A stretch of DNA of 64,000 nucleotides from JBMYTN01 sp049604415 (lineage in GTDB: Bacteria > Pseudomonadota > Alphaproteobacteria > Rhodospirillales > Rhodospirillaceae). A program made the translations under genes and the position numbers. Positions 25,541 to 33,297 of the stretch are shown piece after piece (positions within the stretch are counted from its first letter, which is position 1; every line of letters starts with the position of its first letter). Below the pieces are notes generated by a model. That model worked only from the letters and a program-made list of their open reading frames with translations, had not been told where the DNA came from and did no database searches. The DNA lies in NCBI GenBank assembly GCA_049604415.1, contig JBMYTN010000014.1, positions 27,727 to 91,726 on the forward strand, written 5' to 3'.

Positions 25541-26933
25541 TAGTGCGCGCTTTTTGACCTTTGGTAGTCCTGTCGAACCGGGCCACCAGTTCCACATGCG
25601 GGGTCCAGGGAAATTGGTCGATGGGGGCCAGCCAAACAAGCTCCCAGCCCCCTTGCCGAAGTATTTTGGCATCGCGGGCAAAGGTGGCCGGATTGCAGGA
25701 CACAGCCACCACCCGCTTTGGTCCGCTGGCCATTGGCAAAGCAGCGATGGTTTCGCACACCAAAGCCGCCCCCGCGCGGGGAGGGTCAAAGACAATGCCA
25801 TCACATCGGCTCAGCATATCCGGCGGCAGGGGGTCACTAAAAAGGTTTTGGCTTTGGGCTGACAGGCCTGCGACACCGGCTTGGCTCAAATGGGATATGG
25901 AGGCCGGGTCGATATCGATGGCCTGCATCCGCCAACCCTGGGCGGCCAAAGGCAGGGTAAAGGTGCCAAGACCACAAAACAAATCCAGCCCTATGCCCGG
26001 GGTCAGGCCCTCCAGGGCCCGTTGGACATGCTCGATAAGACTGCTCTGACCTATGGCGCTGGGTTGCAGAAAGGGACCCGGCGGGAAAGTGATCGCGGTG
26101 CCTGCCAGCCGGTGATGAACGGGGCGCCGATGGGCCAAGGGTTCCTGGAGACCATCAATGGACAGGGTCAGGCGGGCGAGGTCTCGCTCTGCCGCAAAGC
26201 GCCCCAGGGCTTCTCGCACCGCCAGATCCGGATCCTTGGCCAAGGTCATCAGGATATCGGTCCCGCTGTCACTGGAGGTCAGCAGCGCCGTTCCGGTCGG
26301 CAGCGCGGTTGAGGTTGCTGCGGCCAGTTGATGCCAAACCCGGCGCAAGCCAGCCAGATCCTCAGCCAATCGCGGCACCGGTAGCAGGCAGTTCGGGACG
26401 TCGACAATGGTGGTGTCGCGGCGGGTATGAAACCCGACGGCCCCCGTAGACGACAATCCGACGCTCAAGCGCTGGCGTTGCCCTTGCCCGGGTAAGGAGA
26501 GGGTCTCAGGCAGCTTGGTCTCCAGCTCCCCCTTTGAAAACCCATGGCGCTTCAGGGCTTTTAAGATCCTCTCGCGCTTGTCCCTTGCTTGTGCGTTTGG
26601 AGCCCAACCCATCAAGGGACAGCCGCCACAGGACCCCACATGCGGGCAAGGCAAGGGGGCGGGCAGTCTATCGGGTGACGGGCTGAGGATGTCGAGCAGG
26701 GTGGCGCGCAAGCCGTCCGCCTGGTTGCCTTGGGGCTTGGCTGAGATGTGATCACCCGGGAAGGCCCCAGCGACATAGACGGTCCGTCCGGTCTCGGGGT
26801 GGCGGGCCAGGCCATCGCCCCGGTCGCCCATGGCCTCGATGGTGACCTCAAACGGACCTTGGCCCTCGGGAATGCTTTGCTTGGGCTTGCGGGACCGCCT
26901 TGGGCTGGGGCGGGCTTTTCGCGACTTCACCAT
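25530..26933 (-). CDS. rlmD: TrmA/RlmD-type 23S rRNA or tRNA m5U methyltransferase
   Basis: This is a SAM-dependent RNA C5-uridine methyltransferase of about 468 residues. After a basic N-terminal tail (MVKSRKARPSPRRSRKPKQS) comes a TRAM-like domain (GPFEVTIEAMGDRGDGLARHPETGRTVYV). An Fe-S cysteine cluster, CPHVGSCGGCPLMGW, with a later Cys in NCLLP, is the RlmC/RlmD-type [4Fe-4S] site. The SAM motif is GLDLFCGLGTFTLPLA, and the nucleophile Cys lies in AVSCNPATFARD. Start 26933 is chosen because the basic tail and domain begin there; the open frame extends far upstream without protein-like sequence. The gene is divergent from the CaiB-type gene and convergent with the kinase. Whether the target is U1939 or another site is inferred. 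Confidence 0.85.
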   Translation of the reverse strand: MVKSRKARPSPRRSRKPKQSIPEGQGPFEVTIEAMGDRGDGLARHPETGRTVYVAGAFPGDHISAKPQGNQADGLRATLLDILSPSPDRLPAPLPCPHVGSCGGCPLMGWAPNAQARDKRERILKALKRHGFSKGELETKLPETLSLPGQGQRQRLSVGLSSTGAVGFHTRRDTTIVDVPNCLLPVPRLAEDLAGLRRVWHQLAAATSTALPTGTALLTSSDSGTDILMTLAKDPDLAVREALGRFAAERDLARLTLSIDGLQEPLAHRRPVHHRLAGTAITFPPGPFLQPSAIGQSSLIEHVQRALEGLTPGIGLDLFCGLGTFTLPLAAQGWRMQAIDIDPASISHLSQAGVAGLSAQSQNLFSDPLPPDMLSRCDGIVFDPPRAGAALVCETIAALPMASGPKRVVAVSCNPATFARDAKILRQGGWELVWLAPIDQFPWTPHVELVARFDRTTKGQKARTISL

Positions 26934-27041
26934 GTGGCCCTGGCTCGTCGCTGCCAATTTTTGCCCAATCCGACCATTGTCGCGATGTGTTGCTTTGCGG
27001 TAGGAGAAGGCAGACCAATTTTGCGGTGCGGGATAGAGCTC

Positions 27042-28163
27042 ATGTTGACGGACACCTTGAAGGGCATGCGGATCATCGATCTGGGGATTTACATTCCTGG
27101 ACCCACGGCAAGCTTGATGTTGTCCGATCTTGGGGCCGAGGTGGTCAAGGTCGAAAGTCCTGCCGGAGATCCCTTGGCGGGCATGGGGCCGTTTGATGCG
27201 GAGGGCCGCAGCATCCCTTATGAAGCCCTGAACCGAAACAAAACCGTGGTCACCCTGGATCTGAAGAGCGATGAGGGCAAAACCCAATTCGCAGAACTGG
27301 TGCGCCGCAGCCATGTTTTGGTGGAAAGCTTTCGGCCCGGTGTGCTGGACCGGCTTGGGTTCGAGCGCAGCATTTTGGAGGCCATCAATCCCCATTTATT
27401 GCATTGCGCCATCTCCGGCTGGGGTCAGACCGGCCCAATGGCAAAAACCGCCGGTCATGACCTGACCCATCTTGCGCTCAGCGGTGCGCTTTGGACCTCC
27501 GGCACGCCGGATCGTCCGACCATCCCCTTCCCACCAATGGCCGATCATGCCGGGGCATTGATGGCGGTCTCAGCCGTTCTGGCCGGTTTGCTGCGCCGGA
27601 TGCGGACGGGCAAAGGGGGCAAGGTCGAGATCAGTCTTTATGAAGCCATGCTGGCGTTCAACCGTATGGGACTGGCCTCAGCAGGGGCTCAGGGCCTAGG
27701 CCGCGAGATCGAGGAGCTCAATGGTGGGGCTGCCTGCTATCGAGTTTATGACTGTAAGGAGGGGGGACATTTGGCGGTGGCTCCCATTGAGCCGAAATTC
27801 TGGGCGATTTTTTGCCAAGCCATTGGCGCTGAGGAATTGATTGACCGCTTAAACGAGCCCTTGCCGCAAACGGATCTGATCGCGGCGGTCGCAGAGCGGA
27901 TTGCGAAAAAGTCCCGCGCAGAGTGGGAGGCGGTCTTTGCCGATTTGGATTGCTGTGTCGCGCCGGTTTTGACCCCTGCCGAAGCGGCACAAGGAGACCA
28001 AGCCCGACAGCGGGAGGTCCTGCAGTCCTATGCCGAGGATGGTGCTGCGGCCGAAGTGCTCTGTCCAATCCTGATGGATGGCGCGCCACCGCCGGGGCGC
28101 AAGCCTTTGATCCGACGCACGCCAGAAGACATGCTCGCCCGGTGGAAACGGCTGGGCCATTGA
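27042..28163 (+). CDS. CaiB/BaiF family CoA-transferase (alpha-methylacyl-CoA racemase-like)
   Basis: The 373-residue product shows the class III CoA-transferase pattern. LKGMRIIDLGIYIPGPTASLMLSDLGAEVVKVE forms the N-terminal Rossmann part, and SIPYEALNRNKTVVTLDLK follows. The catalytic Asp140 lies in KTAGHDLTHLALSG, where it would form the aspartyl-CoA anhydride. LSAISGWGQTGP-like HCAISGWGQTGPM precedes it, and the C-terminal part has VAPVLTPAEAA. Family members either transfer CoA between acids or racemise 2-methylacyl-CoA. The tail RKPLIRRTPEDML is unusual. ATG 27042 is 108 bases from the divergent methyltransferase start. Exact substrate is not predictable. Confidence 0.8.
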   Translation: MLTDTLKGMRIIDLGIYIPGPTASLMLSDLGAEVVKVESPAGDPLAGMGPFDAEGRSIPYEALNRNKTVVTLDLKSDEGKTQFAELVRRSHVLVESFRPGVLDRLGFERSILEAINPHLLHCAISGWGQTGPMAKTAGHDLTHLALSGALWTSGTPDRPTIPFPPMADHAGALMAVSAVLAGLLRRMRTGKGGKVEISLYEAMLAFNRMGLASAGAQGLGREIEELNGGAACYRVYDCKEGGHLAVAPIEPKFWAIFCQAIGAEELIDRLNEPLPQTDLIAAVAERIAKKSRAEWEAVFADLDCCVAPVLTPAEAAQGDQARQREVLQSYAEDGAAAEVLCPILMDGAPPPGRKPLIRRTPEDMLARWKRLGH

Positions 28164-28305
28164 GGGGTTTGATTGGAAAACCGCTCCCTTGCCCGGATGA
28201 CCTCAGTAATTGTTACGGAAAATGGTCAGGTCTTAGGAATTTCTCCAACTTTGTGCGGCGCACCCACTTGATCCGTTAAGAAATTGGTTATAAGTTTTCC
28301 TGGCG

Positions 28306-28332
28306 TTAAGGAAATCTTATGTTTTTCTTAAC
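28306..28332. promoter_or_regulatory. Array of CtrA-like half-sites at 11-base spacing
   Basis: TTAA (28306-28309), seven bases, TTAT (28317-28320), seven bases, TTAAC (28328-28332). Two overlapping CtrA-type boxes (one with a single mismatch in the middle element) repeat with an 11-base period. They lie 56 bases before the ATG of a predicted 44-residue membrane protein. Confidence 0.5.
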
Positions 28333-28387
28333 TGGCTTTGCCTCTTTCTTGAGCGTTTTGCGCAAGAATTAATCATTGAATGGGACC

Positions 28388-28522
28388 ATGGTTGAGCTTT
28401 TTATTTTGGTATTTCTCATTGCTCTGGTGGTTCGATGGATCGAACGTCGCCTAGAGAAGCGCCAATCCCGTTTGGACACCGCTTATCGACGCGCCCGGGC
28501 CTTCGCCGTCAGCCGCCGGTAG
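28388..28522 (+). CDS. Predicted small membrane protein, 44 aa
   Basis: The short frame encodes one hydrophobic segment (residues 2-17, VELFILVFLIALVVRW) followed by a strongly basic tail (IERRLEKRQSRLDTAYRRARAFAVSRR). The positive-inside rule predicts an N-out single-pass protein with a cytoplasmic basic, possibly amphipathic, helix. It is preceded by a CtrA-like box array and an AT-rich promoter-like stretch, which ordinary spacer does not usually have. No strong Shine-Dalgarno is seen before the ATG (TGGGACC). The function is unknown; small membrane proteins of this shape often modulate larger membrane partners. It could be a chance frame. Confidence 0.4.
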   Translation: MVELFILVFLIALVVRWIERRLEKRQSRLDTAYRRARAFAVSRR

Positions 28523-28563
28523 CGTTCATCAACAAATCTCTTGATGTGTGAATAGGTTAGGGG

Positions 28564-28827
28564 TTAGCCCCGCGCTTCTTGCCATTGGCAATAGCGGAAA
28601 TGCCCAATTGGGGTTAGGCGAAACGCATCCCGGGTGATCGGCCCGGTGGGTTTGTAATCAACAATAAACATGGTCTCTTCGACCAAGCCCTTATCGATCA
28701 AAGCTTGACCAATCTTCCCGGGAATTTCGACGGGTTTTCCGGTGATCTCTTGCAAGAAGAGATCTTCGATCGCCTTGAATTCGGCGCTGCTGAGTTCATC
28801 AGGGCTGGCGATCATGGTTTCGGTCAC
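28564..28827 (-). CDS. Hypothetical protein, 87 aa
   Basis: This small soluble acidic protein has no recognised domain. It starts at GTG 28827 or ATG 28815 (four codons later). Residues include ASPDELSSAEFKAIEDLFLQEITGKPVEIPGKIGQALIDKGLVEE and the end RLTPIGHFRYCQWQEARG. The pattern of a helix, a short loop and ALIDKGLVEE...TRDAFRLTPIGHFRY resembles a winged-helix or transcript-binding fold, but that is only a guess. It sits 89 bases beyond the pgi 3' end on the same strand. Confidence 0.5.
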   Translation of the reverse strand: MTETMIASPDELSSAEFKAIEDLFLQEITGKPVEIPGKIGQALIDKGLVEETMFIVDYKPTGPITRDAFRLTPIGHFRYCQWQEARG

Positions 28828-28915
28828 ACCGCTGCTTTTCTTAAGGTCATGCTATCGGGCTTTTGCCTTGGGTCAATCATTTCTATCGGGGAGGCTCTCG
28901 AAATAAGGTTATTTT

Positions 28916-30601
28916 TCATGGGTTTCCCTTTTTACGTAGAGTCCGGACCTCCGAAATCAAACCGCCAGTTGATCCGTCTTTTCCAGCCAAAACCGCGTCC
29001 AGATCGGGACCATCAGTCATGCCCACCAAGGGCAACAGGTCCATTGCCCGTTCTTTACCCAATTCGACGCCCCATTGATCATAAGAATTGAGCCCCCACA
29101 GGCAGCCTTCAACAAACACCCGATGTTCGTAGAGGGCGACAATCTTGCCCAGAGTTTCCGGATCCAGCTTTTCATAGAGCAAGGTCGTAGAGGGGCGATT
29201 GCCGGGGAAAGCGCGGTGGGGCGCCAAGGCGTCGGCCTCTTTGGCGGTTTTGCCAGCGGCGATCATGCGCGCCCGGACGTCTTCAGCGCTGCGCCCCAGC
29301 ATCATGGCTTCGGATTGTGCCAGGCAATTGGCCAGCAACAGGCGATGATGCAAATCCATCTCCGGTTCATGGCCCCTGGCTGCCACCAAGAACTCACAGG
29401 GTGTGATATCGGTGCCTTGGTGCAACAGCTGGAAAAATGCGTGCTGACCATTGGTCCCGGGTTCGCCCCAGACCACCGGTCCGCTGGCTTGGCTCAACGC
29501 TGTCCCATCCAAAGCCACCTGCTTGCCGTTGGATTCCATATCCAATTGCTGCAAATAAGCGGGCAGGCGTTCCAGGCGCTGGTCATAGGGGAGCACTGCC
29601 CGAGAGGCCATGCCCATGCCATTGCGGTGCCAAACCCCAAGCAAGCCCATCAGGATGGGCAAGTTTTCCAGCGCCGGGGCGGTGAAAAAATGCCGGTCCA
29701 TGGCGTGCCCTCCGGCGCGGAAGGCATCAAAATCCTCCGGCCCGATGGCGATCATCACCGGCAGACCAATGGCGGACCAGACGGAATAGCGCCCACCGAC
29801 CCAATCCCAAAATCCAAACACCCGGTCCTCAGGCACCCGATAGCGACCAACCTTGTCCAGGGCGGTTGATAGGGCCGCCACATGCTGTCCGGCCTTATCT
29901 TCTCCAAGGGCTCCCACCAACCAAGACCAAGCGCTGTCGGCATTGGTGATGGTTTCGATGGTGGTGAAGGTTTTGGACGCGACGATAATCAAGGTGCGCG
30001 CCGGATCCAATGGAGCCAAGGTATCGGCCATATGGGCGCCATCGACATTGGACACGAAATGCAGTCGAGGGCCATCGTGATAAGGTCGCAAGGCCCGGGT
30101 GACCATCACGGGTCCCAAATCCGATCCGCCAATGCCGATATTGATCACATCGGTGAAGGGGGCACCATCGGAGGCCGCAATGGAACCGTCCCGGATTCCG
30201 TTGGCGAAATGGCGCATGCGCGCCAAAACATCCGCAATGGGCTCGCGGACATCCTGGCCATCAACCCTGGGCACCGGAAGCACTGGATCGGCATCGTCTT
30301 GCGCCAGTGGAGCGCGGAGCGCGACATGCAGGACGGCGCGGTTTTCGGTGCTGTTGATCGCGGCACCGGAAAACAGGGCTTGGCGGCGGTCCGCCAGGCC
30401 ACTTTCCTGGGCCAGGGTCTCCAGGGTCTGGAGGGCTTCGGGGCTCAAATTGGTTTTGGAATAATCCAGCAGCAAACCGTCTGCTGTTTGTGAGAAGCGC
30501 GAAAAGCGGTCCGGATCGCGGTCAAACAAGGCTTTTATTGGGATCCCTGCCGCTTCTTTGGCAAGGGATTTCAGCGTCGACCAGCTTTGGGGAGAACCCA
30601 T
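28916..30601 (-). CDS. pgi: Glucose-6-phosphate isomerase
   Basis: Pgi interconverts glucose-6-phosphate and fructose-6-phosphate in the cytoplasm. The 561-residue product carries the family motifs DVINIGIGGSDLGPVMVTRAL, VASKTFTTIETITNADSAWSW, GGRYSVWSAIGLPVMIAIG, VVWGEPGTNGQHAFFQLLHQG (with catalytic Glu and His) and the C-terminal NSYDQWGVELGK with the active-site lysine. Start 30601 gives the usual N-terminus (SPQSWSTLKSLAKEAAG). Lengths of 545-560 are normal. It follows glnA on the same strand but is separated by an intrinsic terminator, so it probably has its own promoter. It links to the galU/algC nucleotide-sugar genes at the hexose phosphate level. Confidence 0.95.
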   Translation of the reverse strand: MGSPQSWSTLKSLAKEAAGIPIKALFDRDPDRFSRFSQTADGLLLDYSKTNLSPEALQTLETLAQESGLADRRQALFSGAAINSTENRAVLHVALRAPLAQDDADPVLPVPRVDGQDVREPIADVLARMRHFANGIRDGSIAASDGAPFTDVINIGIGGSDLGPVMVTRALRPYHDGPRLHFVSNVDGAHMADTLAPLDPARTLIIVASKTFTTIETITNADSAWSWLVGALGEDKAGQHVAALSTALDKVGRYRVPEDRVFGFWDWVGGRYSVWSAIGLPVMIAIGPEDFDAFRAGGHAMDRHFFTAPALENLPILMGLLGVWHRNGMGMASRAVLPYDQRLERLPAYLQQLDMESNGKQVALDGTALSQASGPVVWGEPGTNGQHAFFQLLHQGTDITPCEFLVAARGHEPEMDLHHRLLLANCLAQSEAMMLGRSAEDVRARMIAAGKTAKEADALAPHRAFPGNRPSTTLLYEKLDPETLGKIVALYEHRVFVEGCLWGLNSYDQWGVELGKERAMDLLPLVGMTDGPDLDAVLAGKDGSTGGLISEVRTLRKKGNP

Positions 30602-30712
30602 GACCCGCAATCCACTCTTGGAACCAAACAACCCAGTGTTCGGACATGGGCCTTGCGAGGGAAGATGCAAGATGGGGCTGTGCCTTGGTTTCCCTTGAGA
30701 CCCCACGGCACA

Positions 30713-30743
30713 TAAAAAACGGGGCGACAAAGGCCGCCCCGTT
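30713..30743 (-). terminator. Intrinsic terminator after glnA
   Basis: On the minus strand AACGGGGCG and CGCCCCGTT form a 9-bp stem with an 8-base loop followed by TTTTT. It closes the glnB-glnA unit before pgi. Confidence 0.88.
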
Positions 30744-30788
30744 CTTCTGTCATATCGGTTCTCCCTGCGGAGAGAACAGCGATTGGAC

Positions 30789-32198
30789 TTAGCAGGAATA
30801 GTACATCGCAAACTCGACCGGGTGCGGGGTGTGCTCCATTTCGTACACTTCTTCCCACTTCAGCTCGAGATAGCCGTCGATCATGTCGTCGGTGAACACA
30901 CCGCCCTTGCGCAGGAACTCACGATCGGCATCCAGGGATTCCAGGGCTTCGCGCAGGGACCCGCACACGGTCGGCACGCCTTCCAGCTCTTCCGGCGGCA
31001 GATCATACAGGTTCTTGTCCATGGCATCGCCCGGATGGATCTTGTTCTCAATGCCGTCCAGGCCAGCCATCAGCATGGCGGAGAAGGCCAGATACGGGTT
31101 GGCAGTGGAGTCCGGGAAACGGATCTCAACCCGCTTGCCTTTCGGGCTGGCGGAGTAGGGGATCCGGCAGGAAGCGGACCGGTTGCGGGCGGAATAGGCC
31201 AGCAGAACCGGGGCTTCAAAGCCCGGGATCAGACGCTTATAGGAGTTGGTGGACGCGTTGGTGAACGCGTTCAGGGCCTTCGCGTGCTTGATGATGCCGC
31301 CGATATAGAACAGGGCGGTTTCGGACAGATCGGCATAGCCGGTGCCCGCAAACATCGGCTTGCCTTCTTTCCAGATGGACTGGTGGGTGTGCATGCCGGA
31401 ACCGTTGTCGCCTTTGACCGGCTTGGGCATGAAGGTCGCGGTCTTGCCATACTGATGGGCAACCATGTGCACGACATATTTGTACTTCTGCAGGTCGTCA
31501 GCCGCTTCGATCAGGGTGTTGAACTTGGCACCCAGTTCATGCTGAGACGGCGCCACTTCGTGGTGGTGCTTTTCAATCGGGATACCGAATTCGGCCATGG
31601 TGGAGACCATTTCGGCCCGCAGATCGGTGCCGCCATCCACCGGGGGAACCGGGAAGTAGCCGCCTTTGACCGCCGGACGGTGGCCATAGTTGCCTTCTTC
31701 CATGTCGGCGTCGCTGTTATACGGACCTTCTTCGGAATCGATCTCGTAGGAGACCTTTTCCATTTTGACGGCCCATTTGACGTCGTCAAACACGAAGAAT
31801 TCAGCTTCCGGACCGAAATAGGCGGTGTCGCCAATACCGGCAGACGCCATGTAGGCCAGGGCCTTCTTGGCCACGCCGCGCGGGCAGCGCTCATAGGGCT
31901 GGCCGGTGGAGGGCTCCAGAACGTCGCAGAACAGGATCAACTGGGTCTGGGCGGCGAACGGATCGATGCAGGCGGAGGCCAGATCCGGCATCAGGATCAT
32001 GTCGGATTCGTTGATGGCCTTCCACCCGGCGATGGAGGAACCGTCGAACATGATGCCCTCGGTCAACATGTCTTCATCGACGGTGGTGACATATTGGGCG
32101 GTGTGCTGCCACTTGCCCCGGGGATCGGTGAACCGGAAATCGACGAACTTAACGTCGTTATCCTTGATCATTTCCAAGACAGTATTGACGTCGGACAT
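30789..32198 (-). CDS. glnA: Type I glutamine synthetase GlnA
   Basis: GlnA makes glutamine from glutamate, ammonia and ATP as a dodecamer. The 469-residue product starts MSDVNTVLEMIKDNDVKFVDFRFTD and has the beta-Grasp signature FDGSSIAGW, the ATP-site KPVKGDNGSGMHTHQS, and RIPYSASPKGKRVEIRFPD. The adenylylation loop tyrosine lies in NLYDLPPEE. Length and sequence match class I-beta enzymes regulated by GlnE. AGGGAA precedes the ATG at 32198 on the minus strand. It follows glnB by 239 bases, the classical alphaproteobacterial arrangement in which PII and GS are co-regulated by nitrogen status. Confidence 0.97.
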   Translation of the reverse strand: MSDVNTVLEMIKDNDVKFVDFRFTDPRGKWQHTAQYVTTVDEDMLTEGIMFDGSSIAGWKAINESDMILMPDLASACIDPFAAQTQLILFCDVLEPSTGQPYERCPRGVAKKALAYMASAGIGDTAYFGPEAEFFVFDDVKWAVKMEKVSYEIDSEEGPYNSDADMEEGNYGHRPAVKGGYFPVPPVDGGTDLRAEMVSTMAEFGIPIEKHHHEVAPSQHELGAKFNTLIEAADDLQKYKYVVHMVAHQYGKTATFMPKPVKGDNGSGMHTHQSIWKEGKPMFAGTGYADLSETALFYIGGIIKHAKALNAFTNASTNSYKRLIPGFEAPVLLAYSARNRSASCRIPYSASPKGKRVEIRFPDSTANPYLAFSAMLMAGLDGIENKIHPGDAMDKNLYDLPPEELEGVPTVCGSLREALESLDADREFLRKGGVFTDDMIDGYLELKWEEVYEMEHTPHPVEFAMYYSC

Positions 32199-32437
32199 GA
32201 CATTTCCCTGCTTGCTGTCGGAAGAGGTACCCACCCAGAATTGGGGGGCTGGTCGAAGTGCTTTGGATCCATTTCATCAAAGGGTGGATCGCATAACCCC
32301 GTCATCAGGGAAGGGTAGGGAGACGGTTAGACCCGGGGAGGGTCATGGGCCGGTCCGGCATCTTCCCTGCGGTTAGGTTCGAAACACCGGGTGGGGTCCG
32401 GGGTGATAACCCAAGCGGACCCGTTCCGGGTCCGGCC

Positions 32438-32776
32438 CTAAATAGCGTCGCCGCCGCGTTCGCCGGTCCGGATCCGAACCGCTTCTTCAACTGCGGACAC
32501 AAAAATCTTGCCATCGCCGATCCGACCGGTCTGTGCGGCTTGCTGGATGGCCTCAATGGCGCGTTCCACCAGGGAATCATCGATCACAAGTTCGATTTTC
32601 ACCTTGGGCAGGAAATCCACCACATATTCCGCACCGCGATAAAGCTCGGTATGCCCTTTTTGACGGCCAAATCCCTTGGCTTCTGTCACCGTGATGCCTT
32701 GCAGGCCAATTTCATGCAGGGCTTCCTTCACCTCATCGAGCTTGAAGGGTTTGATGATCGCTTCGATCTTTTTCAT
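32438..32776 (-). CDS. glnB: Nitrogen regulatory protein P-II
   Basis: GlnB is a trimeric signal protein that senses 2-oxoglutarate and ATP/ADP and, through uridylylation, controls GlnE, NtrB and others. The 112-residue product has the standard N-terminus MKKIEAIIKPFKLDEVKEAL. Its T-loop carries uridylylated Tyr51 (TELYRGAEY), with the B-loop GRIGDGKIFV and ending VEEAVRIRTGERGGDAI. All are canonical. It is the first gene of the glnB-glnA unit on the minus strand. I found no convincing sigma-54 promoter in front of it. A candidate sRNA lies in the upstream intergenic region on the opposite strand. Confidence 0.96.
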   Translation of the reverse strand: MKKIEAIIKPFKLDEVKEALHEIGLQGITVTEAKGFGRQKGHTELYRGAEYVVDFLPKVKIELVIDDSLVERAIEAIQQAAQTGRIGDGKIFVSAVEEAVRIRTGERGGDAI

Positions 32777-32886
32777 GAAAGCCGGTTACTCCGGATGGGA
32801 ACGAATTGGACATGAGAACCGCGAGAAAACACGGGGAGGGCCCGTGGCTGGGTTCCTGAGCGAAGAGAGGAGGGATGCAACCTCAC

Positions 32887-32914
32887 TTGAGTGGTTGCGG
32901 TCAACCCCGATAAA
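32887..32914 (+). promoter_or_regulatory. Putative sigma-70-type promoter for an intergenic transcript
   Basis: TTGAGT (32887-32892), a 16-base spacer, then GATAAA (32909-32914). The spacer contains the perfect inverted repeat GGTTG-CGGT-CAACC, which could be an operator. It lies in a 520-base gap between glnB and the aminotransferase gene, pointing rightward. Confidence 0.45.
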
Positions 32915-32920
32915 AACGGT

Positions 32921-33022
32921 TGGTTCTGGCCCTTCACCAAGAAACCTAACGTTTCCCTTATCACGCAGCGTGCCAACTGAGCAACGCCTGCCTTAGCGCC
33001 TTGGATCAAGGCGGTTTTTTTT
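32921..33022 (+). ncRNA. Candidate small RNA ending at an intrinsic terminator
   Basis: A predicted transcript of about 100 nt runs from the start expected for the 32887-32914 promoter to a strong terminator: CGCCTT (32997-33002), GGATC loop, AAGGCG (33008-33013), then GTTTTTTTT. The terminator works only on the plus strand, yet no plus-strand gene lies upstream: glnB is on the minus strand. The simplest reading is a stand-alone sRNA. An attenuator for the aminotransferase gene 276 bases downstream is possible but distant. The rest of the gap to 33297 holds two weak hairpins and no gene. Confidence 0.45.
32997..33022 (+). terminator. Intrinsic terminator of the candidate sRNA
   Basis: A 6-bp perfect stem (CGCCTT/AAGGCG) with a 5-base loop, followed by a G and eight T residues. 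Confidence 0.75.
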
Positions 33023-33297
33023 ATTACCTAAGGGCGGAACTCGGGAAATTCCAGCCCTTTCGCCGCCCAATGGAAGGGCAAAATGCTGCAAAGTTGTGCA
33101 ATCATTACGGCGCGCCAAACAGATCCTGTTGGTCGAGCCGACAAATAAGGGTCTTCTACCGTGGCTCTCCGCCACAGAGGGGGGGCAGAACGCCCTGGAG
33201 TCGGACTGGGATCTGCCGTAAATGGACTCCGAAGGCAACAAGTCATCAATAAGAGTGTCAAAACGCATCTTTTTTGGTCAAGGGAGGATGAACCGTC

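Noticed and set aside
32955..32995. tRNA D-arm-like sequence on the minus strand (GCTCAGTTGG) upstream of glnB
   Set aside because: No matching acceptor or T arm and no anticodon stem; the D-stem partner is wrong. It is not a tRNA gene, and the region is better explained as part of the candidate sRNA's terminator context.
32777..33297. Sigma-54 promoter upstream of glnB, and a SAM-type riboswitch upstream of the aminotransferase
   Set aside because: No GG-N10-GC pair with the right spacing was found, and no SAM-II core sequence was recognised.
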